Notes under the pieces: model-generated
Seen by the model: only the letters and a program-made list of their open reading frames with translations
Told to the model about the DNA's origin: nothing
Database searches by the model: none
DNA from: Pseudodesulfovibrio cashew
GTDB taxonomy: Bacteria; Desulfobacterota; Desulfovibrionia; Desulfovibrionales; Desulfovibrionaceae
DNA length: 64,000 nucleotides
NCBI RefSeq assembly: GCF_009762795.1
Contig: NZ_CP046400.1
Location: forward strand, 1,837,501-1,901,500
Reading direction: 5' to 3'
Program-made: the position numbers and the translations under genes
Part shown: one piece after another, positions 55,575 through 63,661 of the stretch
How the letters are laid out: each line of letters begins with the position of its first letter
Numbering within the stretch: the stretch's first letter is position 1

Positions 55575-56711
55575 TCAGCGGCCCAGGCCGCGCAGGTCGT
55601 CCAGAATGATGGCCGCGGCGCGGTTCGCCGCGCCGAGCTCGCCAACCATGGTCCGCAGGTCGGCCAGTTCCCTTTTGCGCCTGTCGTAAGTGGCGGGATC
55701 GTCCAGCCACGCTTGCGCGCACTCGGCAAGGACGTCGCCCCGGGCGCGCTCCTGGATGAACTCCGGATAGACCTCGCGGCCCATGATCAGGTTGGGCAGG
55801 GAGATGTAGTCCACGTTGACCAGCAGCTTGGCCACCAGCATGGAGAGGGTCGAGACCTGATAGGCGACCATGACCGGGGTGCCGATGAGCGCGGTTTCCA
55901 GGGTCACGGTGCCCGAGGCGGCCATGATCAGCTTGCAGGAGCGAAAGATCTCGTAGCGGTTGTCCGGCTCCACGATCTCCACCGGGATGGACTCGGGCCA
56001 GTGGCCCAGGAGACGTTCTTTATCCATGCCCGGCGCGCGCACCAGGGTGTAGCGCAGGTCGGGGTGCGCGGCGCGCAGCAGGCGGGCGGCCTCGGCGAAC
56101 TGCGGGAGCAGGGTGTCCACTTCCTTTTTGCGGCTGCCGGGCAACAGCCCGATGCGGTTTTCGTCAACTGGCAGGGCGTCCAGTTTATCCAGGGGCAGAA
56201 CATCCATGAGAGGGTGGCCCACGTAGTCCACGTCCACGCCGAATTTCTCGTAAAAGGGCTTCTCGAATGGCAGGATGCAGATGACGCGGCGCACGTGTTC
56301 GCGCAGAAAGTGGACGCGCCCGGAGCGCCAGGCCCAGATCTGCGGGGAAATATAGTAATAGACCGGAATGTCGAGCCGCTTGGCGATCTTGGCGATGCGG
56401 AAGTTGAACTCCGGGCAGTCCACCAGGACGATGGCCCGGGGCCGGACCCGTTCCAGTTCTTGTCGGATGCGCCTGAGCAACAGGAGGATTCTGGGCAGGC
56501 CGCCGAGGATTTCGGTGATCCCGACCAGGGAGATGAGCCGCATGTCGAAGCGGGCGTCCAGGCCCTGACCGGCCATGGCAGGGCCGCCCATGCCCGTGAA
56601 GGCGGCCTCGGGATCGGCGCTCTTGATCGCCTTCATCAATTCCGCTCCGTGCAGGTCGCCGGACGCTTCGCCGACGCTGAACCAGATGGGGCCTGTATTT
56701 CCTGTGTGCAT
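55575..56711 (-). CDS. lpxB: Lipid A disaccharide synthase
   Basis: 378-residue GT19 glycosyltransferase that joins 2,3-diacyl-GlcN-1-P and UDP-2,3-diacyl-GlcN to make the lipid A backbone. Conserved pieces are FSVGEASGDLHGAELMKAIK, FTGMGGPAMAGQGLDARFD, ILVDCPEFNFRIAKIAK-like residues, YYISPQIWAWRSGRVHFL, and LLPGSRKKEVDTLLPQFAEAA with the donor site and MAASGTVTLETALIGTPVMVAYQ. It lies alone, convergent with mlaA (27 bp) and divergent from a Gfo/Idh gene. Confidence 0.95.
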   Translation of the reverse strand: MHTGNTGPIWFSVGEASGDLHGAELMKAIKSADPEAAFTGMGGPAMAGQGLDARFDMRLISLVGITEILGGLPRILLLLRRIRQELERVRPRAIVLVDCPEFNFRIAKIAKRLDIPVYYYISPQIWAWRSGRVHFLREHVRRVICILPFEKPFYEKFGVDVDYVGHPLMDVLPLDKLDALPVDENRIGLLPGSRKKEVDTLLPQFAEAARLLRAAHPDLRYTLVRAPGMDKERLLGHWPESIPVEIVEPDNRYEIFRSCKLIMAASGTVTLETALIGTPVMVAYQVSTLSMLVAKLLVNVDYISLPNLIMGREVYPEFIQERARGDVLAECAQAWLDDPATYDRRKRELADLRTMVGELGAANRAAAIILDDLRGLGR

Positions 56712-56859
56712 GGCTAGTTAGTACAGCATGTCCTTATCCCCGGCAAGAACCCCCGGCAGGGCCCGGCTGCACAAGCTTGCCAACCGGCCTTCTTACGAGT
56801 AGAGAGGCCTCACGTGAAGTCACTTATTTACCCAATACGGAAATAAAGGAATTAGAATA

Positions 56860-57786
56860 ATGTTCAAAGTCGGAGTAGTCGGTTTGGGCTGGATGGGCCG
56901 TGTCCATCTGCGCAACTATACCGAAATGGCTGATGTGGAAGTGGTCGGCGTCGTGGACGTGGACACCGAGGTGCTCAAGGAAGTCGAGGGGCAGTTCGGC
57001 GTCAAGACCTACACCTCCCTGGATGAGCTGCTGGAGAACGACCTGGACGTCATGTCCGTGTGCGTGCCCACCAGCCTGCACCACGAGACCGGGCTCAAGA
57101 TCATCGAGAAGAAGATCAACCTGATCATTGAAAAGCCCCTGGCCGCCACCGCCGCCGAGGGCCGCGAGCTGGTCCTGAAGGCCGAGGACATGGGCATCAA
57201 GCTCATGGTCGGCCACGTGGAGCGGTTCAACCCGGCCGTCGCCCGCGTCAAGGAACTCATCGGCGATGCCGAGGACGTCATCTCCATCCAGATCGAGCGC
57301 GTGGGTCCCTATCCGCCGCGCATCCAGGACGTCGGCGTCATCAAGGACCTCGGTTCCCACGATATCGACCTGCTGCGCTATCTGTCCGGTTCGGATTTCA
57401 AGTCCGTGTACGCGGTCTGTTCCACCTCCATCGGCAAGCACGAGGACTCCGCGCTGATTACCGCCGAAATGGAGAACGGCGTACTCGCCAACATTTCCAC
57501 CAACTGGGTGACTCCGTACAAGGGTCGCAACATCAGCGTGGCCTGCGAGTCCAAGTACATCCACGCCAACCTGATCACCCAGGAGGTCAAGGAATACTCG
57601 GCCTTCTCCACCTACGACAAGTCCTACTCCGTGCGCGAGTGGCCGCTCATGTTCCGCGAGCCCGTCAAGGAGGAACTGACCCAGTTCCTGAACGCCCTGC
57701 GCAACGGCACCGAAGTGCCCATCCCGGGCTCGGACGGTCTGGAAGTGCTCAACATCTTCGAGCGCATCCTCGGCGAGAATAAGTAG
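56860..57786 (+). CDS. Gfo/Idh/MocA-family NAD(P)-dependent sugar dehydrogenase
   Basis: 308-residue oxidoreductase. The N-terminal Rossmann fold starts VGVVGLGWMGRVHLRNY; the catalytic-region motif is LIIEKPLAA (EKP), followed by VGHVERFNPAVARVKEL and GVIKDLGSHDIDLLRYLSG. The GHVERFNP sequence points toward members that act on nucleotide sugars (UDP-GlcNAc or UDP-GlcNAcA oxidation, WlbA/GnnA-like), which would fit its position next to lpxB. No partner aminotransferase is present. An AAGGAA site precedes the ATG and a terminator follows. Confidence 0.87.
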   Translation: MFKVGVVGLGWMGRVHLRNYTEMADVEVVGVVDVDTEVLKEVEGQFGVKTYTSLDELLENDLDVMSVCVPTSLHHETGLKIIEKKINLIIEKPLAATAAEGRELVLKAEDMGIKLMVGHVERFNPAVARVKELIGDAEDVISIQIERVGPYPPRIQDVGVIKDLGSHDIDLLRYLSGSDFKSVYAVCSTSIGKHEDSALITAEMENGVLANISTNWVTPYKGRNISVACESKYIHANLITQEVKEYSAFSTYDKSYSVREWPLMFREPVKEELTQFLNALRNGTEVPIPGSDGLEVLNIFERILGENK

Positions 57787-57808
57787 CAACCAAGTGGCAT
57801 CACATAAG

Positions 57809-57843
57809 AAAGGCCCGTTCGCAGACGCGAGCGGGCCTTTTCC
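57809..57843 (+). terminator. Terminator of the Gfo/Idh gene
   Basis: AAAGGCCCG and CGGGCCTTT pair around TTCGC-AGAC-GCGAG, a further inner stem, and end in TTCC. It is convergent with the BON lipoprotein gene. Confidence 0.9.
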
Positions 57844-57864
57844 TTTATTCGATATCCGGGGAGA

Positions 57865-58521
57865 TCAGTTGGCCGCGACCTTGGCCTTGCCTGATGCGGG
57901 CTGGCCGCTGACCACGATGTAGTCGACCACGTCGCTGATGCCGCCCACTTCGCTGGCGATGGCCACGGCCTCGGTCTTCTGGGCCCAGGTTCCGGCCCGT
58001 CCGATGAGGATGGCGTGGGAGCGGACGACCTCCACTCGGAGGTCCGCGTTGTCCAGCCGTCGGGCTTTGCCCAGCCTGCCAGCCAGCTCCTTGAGGAGCA
58101 GGTGGTCGCTCTGGGCTTCGCGCGCCGGACCCATGGGGTAGAATTTGCAGTGGACGATTCGGAGTCCTTCCACGGTGGAAGCGACCTTGACCGCCCGGTC
58201 CGCCTGGGAACGGCTGGTGAAGCGTCCGACCAGGTAGGCCTCGCCGTTGATGACGTGGCCCGAGACCGTACGCTGTCCGTCCATGGCCAGCCGCTCGCGC
58301 AGCCTGCGCTCCATCATCCGGTCCGAGGTGCAGGTCAACTCCCCGCCCTCCACGGAATTGCGCGGCAGGTAGTCGTCCGCCAGGTGCACGGCGTCGTAGC
58401 CGGTCATGGCCCCGCCCGCCACCTGGACGGCGGGATACAGGGCGCACCCGGCCAGGGTCAGACCCATGATCAGGATCAGCAGGCCCGGCAGGAGCGTGGT
58501 ATGGCGGTAACGGTCAGACAT
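57865..58521 (-). CDS. BON-domain lipoprotein
   Basis: 218 residues. A lipoprotein signal (LLPGLLILIMGLTLAGCALY, lipobox LAGC) precedes two BON-type repeats: GGELTCTSDRMMERRLRERLAM with VSGHVINGEAYLVGRFTSRSQADRAVKVASTVEGL, and a second with ADLRVEVVRSHAILIGRAGTWAQKTEAVAIASEVGGISDVVDYI. BON proteins such as OsmY and DolP work at the outer membrane in envelope integrity. It stands alone. Confidence 0.87.
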   Translation of the reverse strand: MSDRYRHTTLLPGLLILIMGLTLAGCALYPAVQVAGGAMTGYDAVHLADDYLPRNSVEGGELTCTSDRMMERRLRERLAMDGQRTVSGHVINGEAYLVGRFTSRSQADRAVKVASTVEGLRIVHCKFYPMGPAREAQSDHLLLKELAGRLGKARRLDNADLRVEVVRSHAILIGRAGTWAQKTEAVAIASEVGGISDVVDYIVVSGQPASGKAKVAAN

Positions 58522-58593
58522 AACTAAGACAATACTATAGTCGAGTGTCTAGAATTTGTCTAATCCCTTGTCGGTCCCGTTGTCGAAGTGAAA

Positions 58594-60216
58594 TCAGCCT
58601 TTGATTACAACGAGATATATCATTCCGGCAATATCCTGGCGGTCCAGGATTCGCAGGCCTTCGGGGCGGTCCTTCCAGTTTTTCCAGTGTTTCTCGCGGA
58701 TGGAGAGAACCACTCTCTCTCCGCCATCAACCAGACTCGTCAGCTCGTCCCAGTCGCCGGTCTCTTCGATTTCGTGATCGGCGTAATAGGTGAAGATGCC
58801 GGAGTAGATCTTGAAGGCCAGAGGAGTGTACCCCTCGTCTACCAGCGCGCCGATCATCTCGCCTTGGCGCTTGGGTGACATGGCATTGTCCAGGGAGGGG
58901 GCGACCATCAATCCGACCGGGTAGAGCCAGACCGTCACGGCCAGTACCGTGGAGAGCAGGGCGATGCGGTTGCCCGCCTTGCGGACCGCGTAGAGCAGGG
59001 CCGCGCCGCCCAGCAGGGTGATCGCGGCGATACCCATGCCGCGCATGGGAACCGGGAAAGGCAGCAGGTCGCCGCCCAGCAGCAACCCCGCACCGAGCAG
59101 GCCCAGCAGCCCGGCGGCCAGGGTCCAGAAGCGGACCGAGTCGTCCTCGTTCTGGCGGGTCATGGCGTCGCCCGTCAGAATGGCCATGGGCGGGAACATG
59201 GGCAGGATGTAGATGAGCACCTTGCCGCTCAGTGAGGAGAGGAAAATCAGGGTCGCGCCGAACATGATCCAGAGAAAGGTGCGCGGTCCGGCCTCACGGC
59301 GCGAGGCCCACAGCGCTCCCCAGTTCTCCAGGGAGAACGCCCGCTTCACCGGCGCGGCGAACAGGAACAGGGTCCAGGGCAGCCAGGCCAGGGGCAGGGC
59401 AATGAGGTAATAATAGAACGGCTCCATGTGATGGAAGGTGTGGGTGGCGCGTTCCAGGATCTGATGGCCGAGGACCGTGTTCAGCAGAAAGTCCGGGCCT
59501 TGTGACAGGATCACCCCGCCCACCCAGGCAGCGAGCATCAGGAGCATGGCAAGCAATCCCTTGCCCATGGGCCGGGTGAGGAACTTTTTCACCTCGCCCT
59601 TCCAGATCAGGTAGACCGTCGAAGTCAGCAGCGGGAAGAGGAAACCGAGCGGCCCCTTGACCAGGGTGGCGAGCCCGGCCAGCAGGAAGCCCCACAGGGG
59701 CCAGCGGCCCTGGTTCTCCTCGGAGAAGGCCCGGAACAGGCAGGCGTGGCTGAGCACGATGAGCGCGGCGAACATCAGGTCCATGCGCGAGTAGTGGAAC
59801 AGCCCGGCCAGGAAAAAGGTGGAGAGCAGGATGAGCACGGCGGACAGGCTCACCTGCCTGTCAAAGCCCAGGGTGCGCGCCAATGCGTAGGCCGAGGCCA
59901 GCAGGAAGAGCCCGGACAGAGCCGCTCCCAGGAAGAAGACCGTGGGCTGGTCCGCCGGGGTCAGGGTGTCCAGCAACCAGAGGAACCAGAAGTAGACCGG
60001 GGGCTTGTCCGGGTAGGCCTGGCCGTTGAGGGCCAGGACGATCCAGTGGCCGTGCTCGGCCAGGTTCCGGTAGGCGTCGGCGTAGCGGACCTCATCCGAG
60101 AACCAGAGGGCGCGGTTGTTCAGGGTGAACCAGGTCTGGGCGAGGACGCCGAGGATCATGGTCATCCAGGGGTGGTCTTCGAGAACGTACCATATGCGAA
60201 GGGCGGTTTTTTTCAT
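58594..60216 (-). CDS. GT39-family membrane glycosyltransferase (ArnT-like)
   Basis: 540 residues from the ATG at 60216 (a longer ORF to 60402 runs through the next gene's end). About a dozen transmembrane helices follow an N-terminal WFSDEVRYADAYRNLAEHGHWIVLALNGQAYPDKPPVYFW, the ArnT/PMT loop with acidic residues near the membrane surface, and FHYSRMDLMFAAL. Family members move sugars such as L-Ara4N from undecaprenyl phosphate to lipid A or proteins. It lies 28 bp downstream of a PAP2 phosphatase, which suggests action on a lipid-linked donor. Confidence 0.87.
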   Translation of the reverse strand: MKKTALRIWYVLEDHPWMTMILGVLAQTWFTLNNRALWFSDEVRYADAYRNLAEHGHWIVLALNGQAYPDKPPVYFWFLWLLDTLTPADQPTVFFLGAALSGLFLLASAYALARTLGFDRQVSLSAVLILLSTFFLAGLFHYSRMDLMFAALIVLSHACLFRAFSEENQGRWPLWGFLLAGLATLVKGPLGFLFPLLTSTVYLIWKGEVKKFLTRPMGKGLLAMLLMLAAWVGGVILSQGPDFLLNTVLGHQILERATHTFHHMEPFYYYLIALPLAWLPWTLFLFAAPVKRAFSLENWGALWASRREAGPRTFLWIMFGATLIFLSSLSGKVLIYILPMFPPMAILTGDAMTRQNEDDSVRFWTLAAGLLGLLGAGLLLGGDLLPFPVPMRGMGIAAITLLGGAALLYAVRKAGNRIALLSTVLAVTVWLYPVGLMVAPSLDNAMSPKRQGEMIGALVDEGYTPLAFKIYSGIFTYYADHEIEETGDWDELTSLVDGGERVVLSIREKHWKNWKDRPEGLRILDRQDIAGMIYLVVIKG

Positions 60217-60244
60217 GAACGGCCTTGTTGTCGTTTTCGGGTTG

Positions 60245-60871
60245 TCATGCCCCGGCCTTGCGCCGGAACAGGGTCGAGTCGGCCAGGATCTGGGTGGCGA
60301 ATCCGCCGAAGCTTCCCAAAAGCCAGCCGAAGAACACATCGGTGGGATGATGCCATCCCAGATAGATGCGGGTGAATCCCACCAGGCCCACGAAGAGGCC
60401 AAGGCCCAATGTGGGGGCGAATGCCGAAAGCCGGAACGCCAGAGGCAGGCTCCAGCCCGTTATCTCGGTGGTGTGTCCGGACGGCAGGGAGTGGTAGTTG
60501 CCGCGGGAGGTCAGGGGGTCGAAATACCAGCCCTGGCCCGGCCTGGGGCGACCAATGGTCCGCTTGATGAAGTGGACGCAGAGCAGGGAGACCACCACCT
60601 GGACGCCGAGCAGGATGAACACGTAGCGCTTCTTCTCCGCGTCGCCCTTGCGGAAGGCGTTGACGAGCATGACGCCGTAAAAGGCGTAGAAAAGCGGGTT
60701 TGACCAGTCCGTGACAAACTTGAGCGCGGCGGAAAGGGTTGGGTGGGCGGCACTATGCTCATGAAAGAACGTGCTGACCCCGGCCTCGGTGTCGAAACCG
60801 AGCCAGAGGGCGGCAAGCACGAGCAGCAGAGGGGCGGAAAAGATCGCCCAGTGGAGAAAGCGGGTGCGCAT
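60245..60871 (-). CDS. PAP2-type membrane phosphatase
   Basis: 208 residues, about six transmembrane helices. All three PAP2 signature pieces are visible: KRTIGRPRPGQGW, SLPSGHTTEITGWS and FTRIYLGWHHPTDVFFG with the catalytic His residues. Relatives dephosphorylate undecaprenyl diphosphate, phosphatidate or lipid A, so a role in lipid-carrier recycling next to the GT39 gene is reasonable. Confidence 0.92.
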   Translation of the reverse strand: MRTRFLHWAIFSAPLLLVLAALWLGFDTEAGVSTFFHEHSAAHPTLSAALKFVTDWSNPLFYAFYGVMLVNAFRKGDAEKKRYVFILLGVQVVVSLLCVHFIKRTIGRPRPGQGWYFDPLTSRGNYHSLPSGHTTEITGWSLPLAFRLSAFAPTLGLGLFVGLVGFTRIYLGWHHPTDVFFGWLLGSFGGFATQILADSTLFRRKAGA

Positions 60872-60917
60872 GGGCTCCTCTTAAGCCATACGGCACGGGG
60901 GGGCAACCCGGCGAGGG

Positions 60918-61133
60918 CTATTCCCCGCCGTCGTCCGAATTTTCCGCTGATTCGCCGTTGCGGAAGGGCTCGTGAGTGTAGCGGGCCCAGGTTTCCTCGT
61001 CCACGCCCAGTTCCTGAAGGAGCGCGGCCATGGATATGCCTTCCTGTTTCCAGTATTTGTGGGTGTGGTCCGAGCATTCGAAGGGGATGACCAGGGTGCC
61101 GTCGTCGTCAACATAGGGTTCGATCTTGTTCAT
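60918..61133 (-). CDS. Unrecognised acidic 71-residue protein
   Basis: A short, strongly acidic protein (MNKIEPYVDDDGTLVIPFEC at the start, ESAENSDDGGE at the end) containing IPFECSDHTHKYWKQEGISM and LLQELGVDEETWARYTHE. The middle reads as a real folded segment, with a conserved-looking Cys-Asp-His-Thr-His. No family recognised. It is on the same strand as the neighbours on both sides, separated by 46 and 52 bp. Confidence 0.68.
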   Translation of the reverse strand: MNKIEPYVDDDGTLVIPFECSDHTHKYWKQEGISMAALLQELGVDEETWARYTHEPFRNGESAENSDDGGE

Positions 61134-61185
61134 GGAGCGGAATCGGGGCGGGGTAGTGGTGAATAGGGTGGCCGTCGCGGCGGGG

Positions 61186-61851
61186 TCAGCGTCCGAGCAG
61201 GCGGCGCGCTTCGGCGATGGAGCGCGTTCCGAGCGGTCCGGCCGAGCCGAGTGCGATGAGGGTCTCGACGTCTTCGAGGGTGTCCATATCTTCCAGGTTG
61301 GGCAGGATGTGGGTCTTCATTCCCTGGCCGGAGATCAGGCTGGCGGTCTGTTCGAAGACCCGCTCCGTGCTCCAGTCGATGTTACGGAACACCTCGGGCA
61401 CGAATCCCTTTCGATGAAAGCCGATCAGGTAGTAGCCGCCGTCGTCGGCCGGGCCGAGGCAGGCGGTGTCCGGGGTCAGCGCCTCAAGGGCTTCCTCGAT
61501 GATGGCCGGGCTCAGGCCGGGCACGTCGCTGCCCGCCAGGACCACCCGTTCGTACTTCATGAAGAAGGCCTCGCGGAAGCCGTTTTCCATTCTGCGGCCC
61601 AGGTCGGCGCCCTTCTGGCCCACGTAGCGGTGGTACTCGCCGAGCCAGTCGCGCATGGCCTGTCCGGCGGTTTCCGGGGCGAAGCAGACGATGATCTTGG
61701 CCTTGCAGCCGGACAGAAGCTCCTCGAACTTCTCCTCCACGAAGGTGGCGTAGAATTCCGCGGCCAGTTCGGGGGAGGAGTTTTCGGCCAGCCGGGTCTT
61801 GACCTCGCCGGGTTCCGGGTATTTCACGAAGAAGAGTACGCAGTCGTTCAT
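61186..61851 (-). CDS. DUF2064/TIGR04282-type glycosyltransferase-like protein
   Basis: 221 residues of the group annotated as arsenosugar-biosynthesis glycosyltransferase (DUF2064). Landmarks are FVKYPEPGEVKTRLAE, GQKGADLGRRMENGFREAF, VVLAGSDVPGLSPAIIEEAL and LGPADDGGYYLIGF, a nucleotide-sugar-like fold. The ATG overlaps by four bases with the stop of a GT2 gene, the normal TIGR04283-TIGR04282 pairing. The arsM/arsS genes expected in an arsenosugar pathway are not near, so the real substrate is uncertain. Confidence 0.87.
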   Translation of the reverse strand: MNDCVLFFVKYPEPGEVKTRLAENSSPELAAEFYATFVEEKFEELLSGCKAKIIVCFAPETAGQAMRDWLGEYHRYVGQKGADLGRRMENGFREAFFMKYERVVLAGSDVPGLSPAIIEEALEALTPDTACLGPADDGGYYLIGFHRKGFVPEVFRNIDWSTERVFEQTASLISGQGMKTHILPNLEDMDTLEDVETLIALGSAGPLGTRSIAEARRLLGR

Positions 61852-62573
61852 TGGGCGTCCTTTGCATCCTGGGGACGATAGTGCCGGGCCAGATCGGCGG
61901 GGTCAGCGCCCAGGGCATACCGGAGTCTGAGCCACCAGTTGGTCAGGGTCCGCACAAGAACCCCTTCCTTTTCCCATCGTCGTGCCGACGTGACTACCTT
62001 ACCCGGCAGAATGGCAATGGGCAATCCCTGTCGGCGAATCCGCCGGAAAAATTCCACATCCTCCATGATCGGGATGGCCGCGAATCCGCCCAGGGCGCGG
62101 AAGGTCTGGGCGGTGACGAATTGGGCCTGGTCGCCGTAGGGCACCCGCTCCAGCCGGGTGCGGAGGTTGGCAAACAGGGCCACCACCCGCAGGGAGGGGC
62201 GGGGGGAGTCGATGGACAGGGAGAAGGCTCCGGCGGCTGCGCCGTCGGCCACGGCCCGGCGTATGGCCGTGAACGCGTCTCCGGGCAGCCGGGTATCGGC
62301 GTGCAGGAAGAGCAGGGTGTCTCCCCCGGCCCTGTCCGCGCCCGCGTTGAGCTGGATTCCCCGCCCCGGCGGGCAGGCGACCTTGATCACGTCCGGGTCC
62401 CGCACCGCCGCAAGGGTGTCGTGCCCCGGACCGCCGTCCGCCACGACGATCTCCACGGGCTCCTTCGTGGCGGCCCGGCGGACGCGCTGGATCGCGTCGT
62501 TGATGATCTCGGCCTCGTTGTACACGGGGATGATCACGGAAAGTGACGGTCTGGTGGTTGTGTTCCGGTCCAT
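61848..62573 (-). CDS. Family 2 glycosyltransferase, TIGR04283 type
   Basis: 241 residues: SVIIPVYNEAEIINDAIQRV, VVADGGPGHDT, GRGIQLNAGADRAGGDTLLFLHADTRLP (the DxD-type site HADTRLP), and YGDQAQFVTAQTFRALGGFAAIPIMEDVEFFRRIRRQG. The HADTRLP and PIMEDVEF segments are characteristic of the TIGR04283 group found beside DUF2064 proteins. It begins the small operon and is divergent from the flavin-binding gene (49 bp between starts). Confidence 0.9.
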   Translation of the reverse strand: MDRNTTTRPSLSVIIPVYNEAEIINDAIQRVRRAATKEPVEIVVADGGPGHDTLAAVRDPDVIKVACPPGRGIQLNAGADRAGGDTLLFLHADTRLPGDAFTAIRRAVADGAAAGAFSLSIDSPRPSLRVVALFANLRTRLERVPYGDQAQFVTAQTFRALGGFAAIPIMEDVEFFRRIRRQGLPIAILPGKVVTSARRWEKEGVLVRTLTNWWLRLRYALGADPADLARHYRPQDAKDAQ

Positions 62574-62622
62574 GGAGGATTAATAGACCACTTGTCTTAC
62601 AATTTAAAGAACGGAGAAGCGC

Positions 62623-63072
62623 ATGCGCAAGGGCGTTACGGAAGACCGCGAGGTCGTGGAGGCGATTCTGGAAAAGGCAGAGGTCCTCTGGCTGGCCCTC
62701 GTGGACGGGGACGGCCCCTACTCGGTGCCGGTGAGCTTCGCGGAGGAAGGCGGGGTGGTGTTCATCCATTCCGGCAAGCGCGGGCGCAAGGCCGAGGCCC
62801 TGAAATCCGGCGGCCCGGTGGCCTTTTCCTGCGCCGTGGACGTTCGCATGCGCGAGGGCGGTGACGACGCCTGCGACCAGGGCTATCATTTTCGCTCGGT
62901 CATGGGCCGGGGCGTACCCCGGCTGGCAGAAGGCGAGGAAAAGATGCGCGGCCTGGACCTGATCACGGTCAAGTACCTGGGCAGGCAATTGCCCTACGTG
63001 GACAAGGTCCTGCCCATCACCGACGTCTGGGCCATCGACGTGGATACCCTGACCGCCAGAATAAAGGAGTAA
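62623..63072 (+). CDS. Pyridoxamine-oxidase-fold flavin-binding protein (NimA-like)
   Basis: 149 residues of the split-barrel flavin family. The pattern VLWLALVDGDGPYSVPVSFAEEGGVVFIHSGKRGRKAEALKSGGPVAFSC with the later YHFRSVMGRGVPRLAEGEEKMRGL and the final PITDVWAIDVDTLTARIKE is that of NimA-like or general PNPOx-fold proteins. They bind FMN or sometimes heme and reduce small molecules. The ATG has GGAG upstream (AACGGAGAAGCGC) and it precedes an SGNH-hydrolase gene by 4 bp. Confidence 0.87.
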   Translation: MRKGVTEDREVVEAILEKAEVLWLALVDGDGPYSVPVSFAEEGGVVFIHSGKRGRKAEALKSGGPVAFSCAVDVRMREGGDDACDQGYHFRSVMGRGVPRLAEGEEKMRGLDLITVKYLGRQLPYVDKVLPITDVWAIDVDTLTARIKE

Positions 63073-63076
63073 ATTC

Positions 63077-63655
63077 ATGATTATATGCTATTTCGGCGAC
63101 TCCCTTACCCTGGGGTACGGCGACCCCTCCGGCCTTGGCTGGCCGGGCCGGGTGTCCGGCAAGCTCGCCTCACTCGGGGTGGACGTGACCAGCTACAACC
63201 TGGGCGTGCGCCAGGACGCCACCACGCGCATGGCCAAGCGTTGGAAAGCCGAAGCCGAGCCGCGCAGGATGCCCTCCCGGGAATACAAGCTGGTGTTCAG
63301 CTTCGGCGTGGCCGACCAGTCCAACAAAGTGGCCCCGGCCGACTCCCTGGCCGCCGCCGAGGCCATGCTGACCGAGGCCATGGACATGGGCGAGGTGCTG
63401 CTGGTGGGACCGCCGCCGGTGAGCAACCCGGAGACGACCCGCCGCATCGGCACGCTTTCCGAGCAGTTTGCCGGGCTCTGCGAGCGGCTCGGCCTGCCTT
63501 ATGTCCCGGTCATCGACGCCATGCTCGCCCATCCGGTCTACGGCAAGGCACTGGAGGATGGCGACGGCGCCCACCCCTCGGCCCTGGGCTATGCGGTCCT
63601 GGCCGAATGCATCCTTGAATCCGAACCCGCCCGCGATTTCTTCGGGCTGGAGTAA
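63077..63655 (+). CDS. SGNH/GDSL-family hydrolase
   Basis: 192 residues. The Ser nucleophile lies in ICYFGDSLTLGYGDP (block I), Gly/Asn blocks in SYNLGVRQD and the catalytic Asp/His pair in EDGDGAHPSALGYAVLAECI. There is no signal peptide, so it acts in the cytoplasm, possibly on an acyl ester or as a thioesterase. It directly follows the flavin-protein gene and is 6 bp before the threonine aldolase gene. Confidence 0.88.
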   Translation: MIICYFGDSLTLGYGDPSGLGWPGRVSGKLASLGVDVTSYNLGVRQDATTRMAKRWKAEAEPRRMPSREYKLVFSFGVADQSNKVAPADSLAAAEAMLTEAMDMGEVLLVGPPPVSNPETTRRIGTLSEQFAGLCERLGLPYVPVIDAMLAHPVYGKALEDGDGAHPSALGYAVLAECILESEPARDFFGLE

Positions 63656-63661
63656 TACTGC

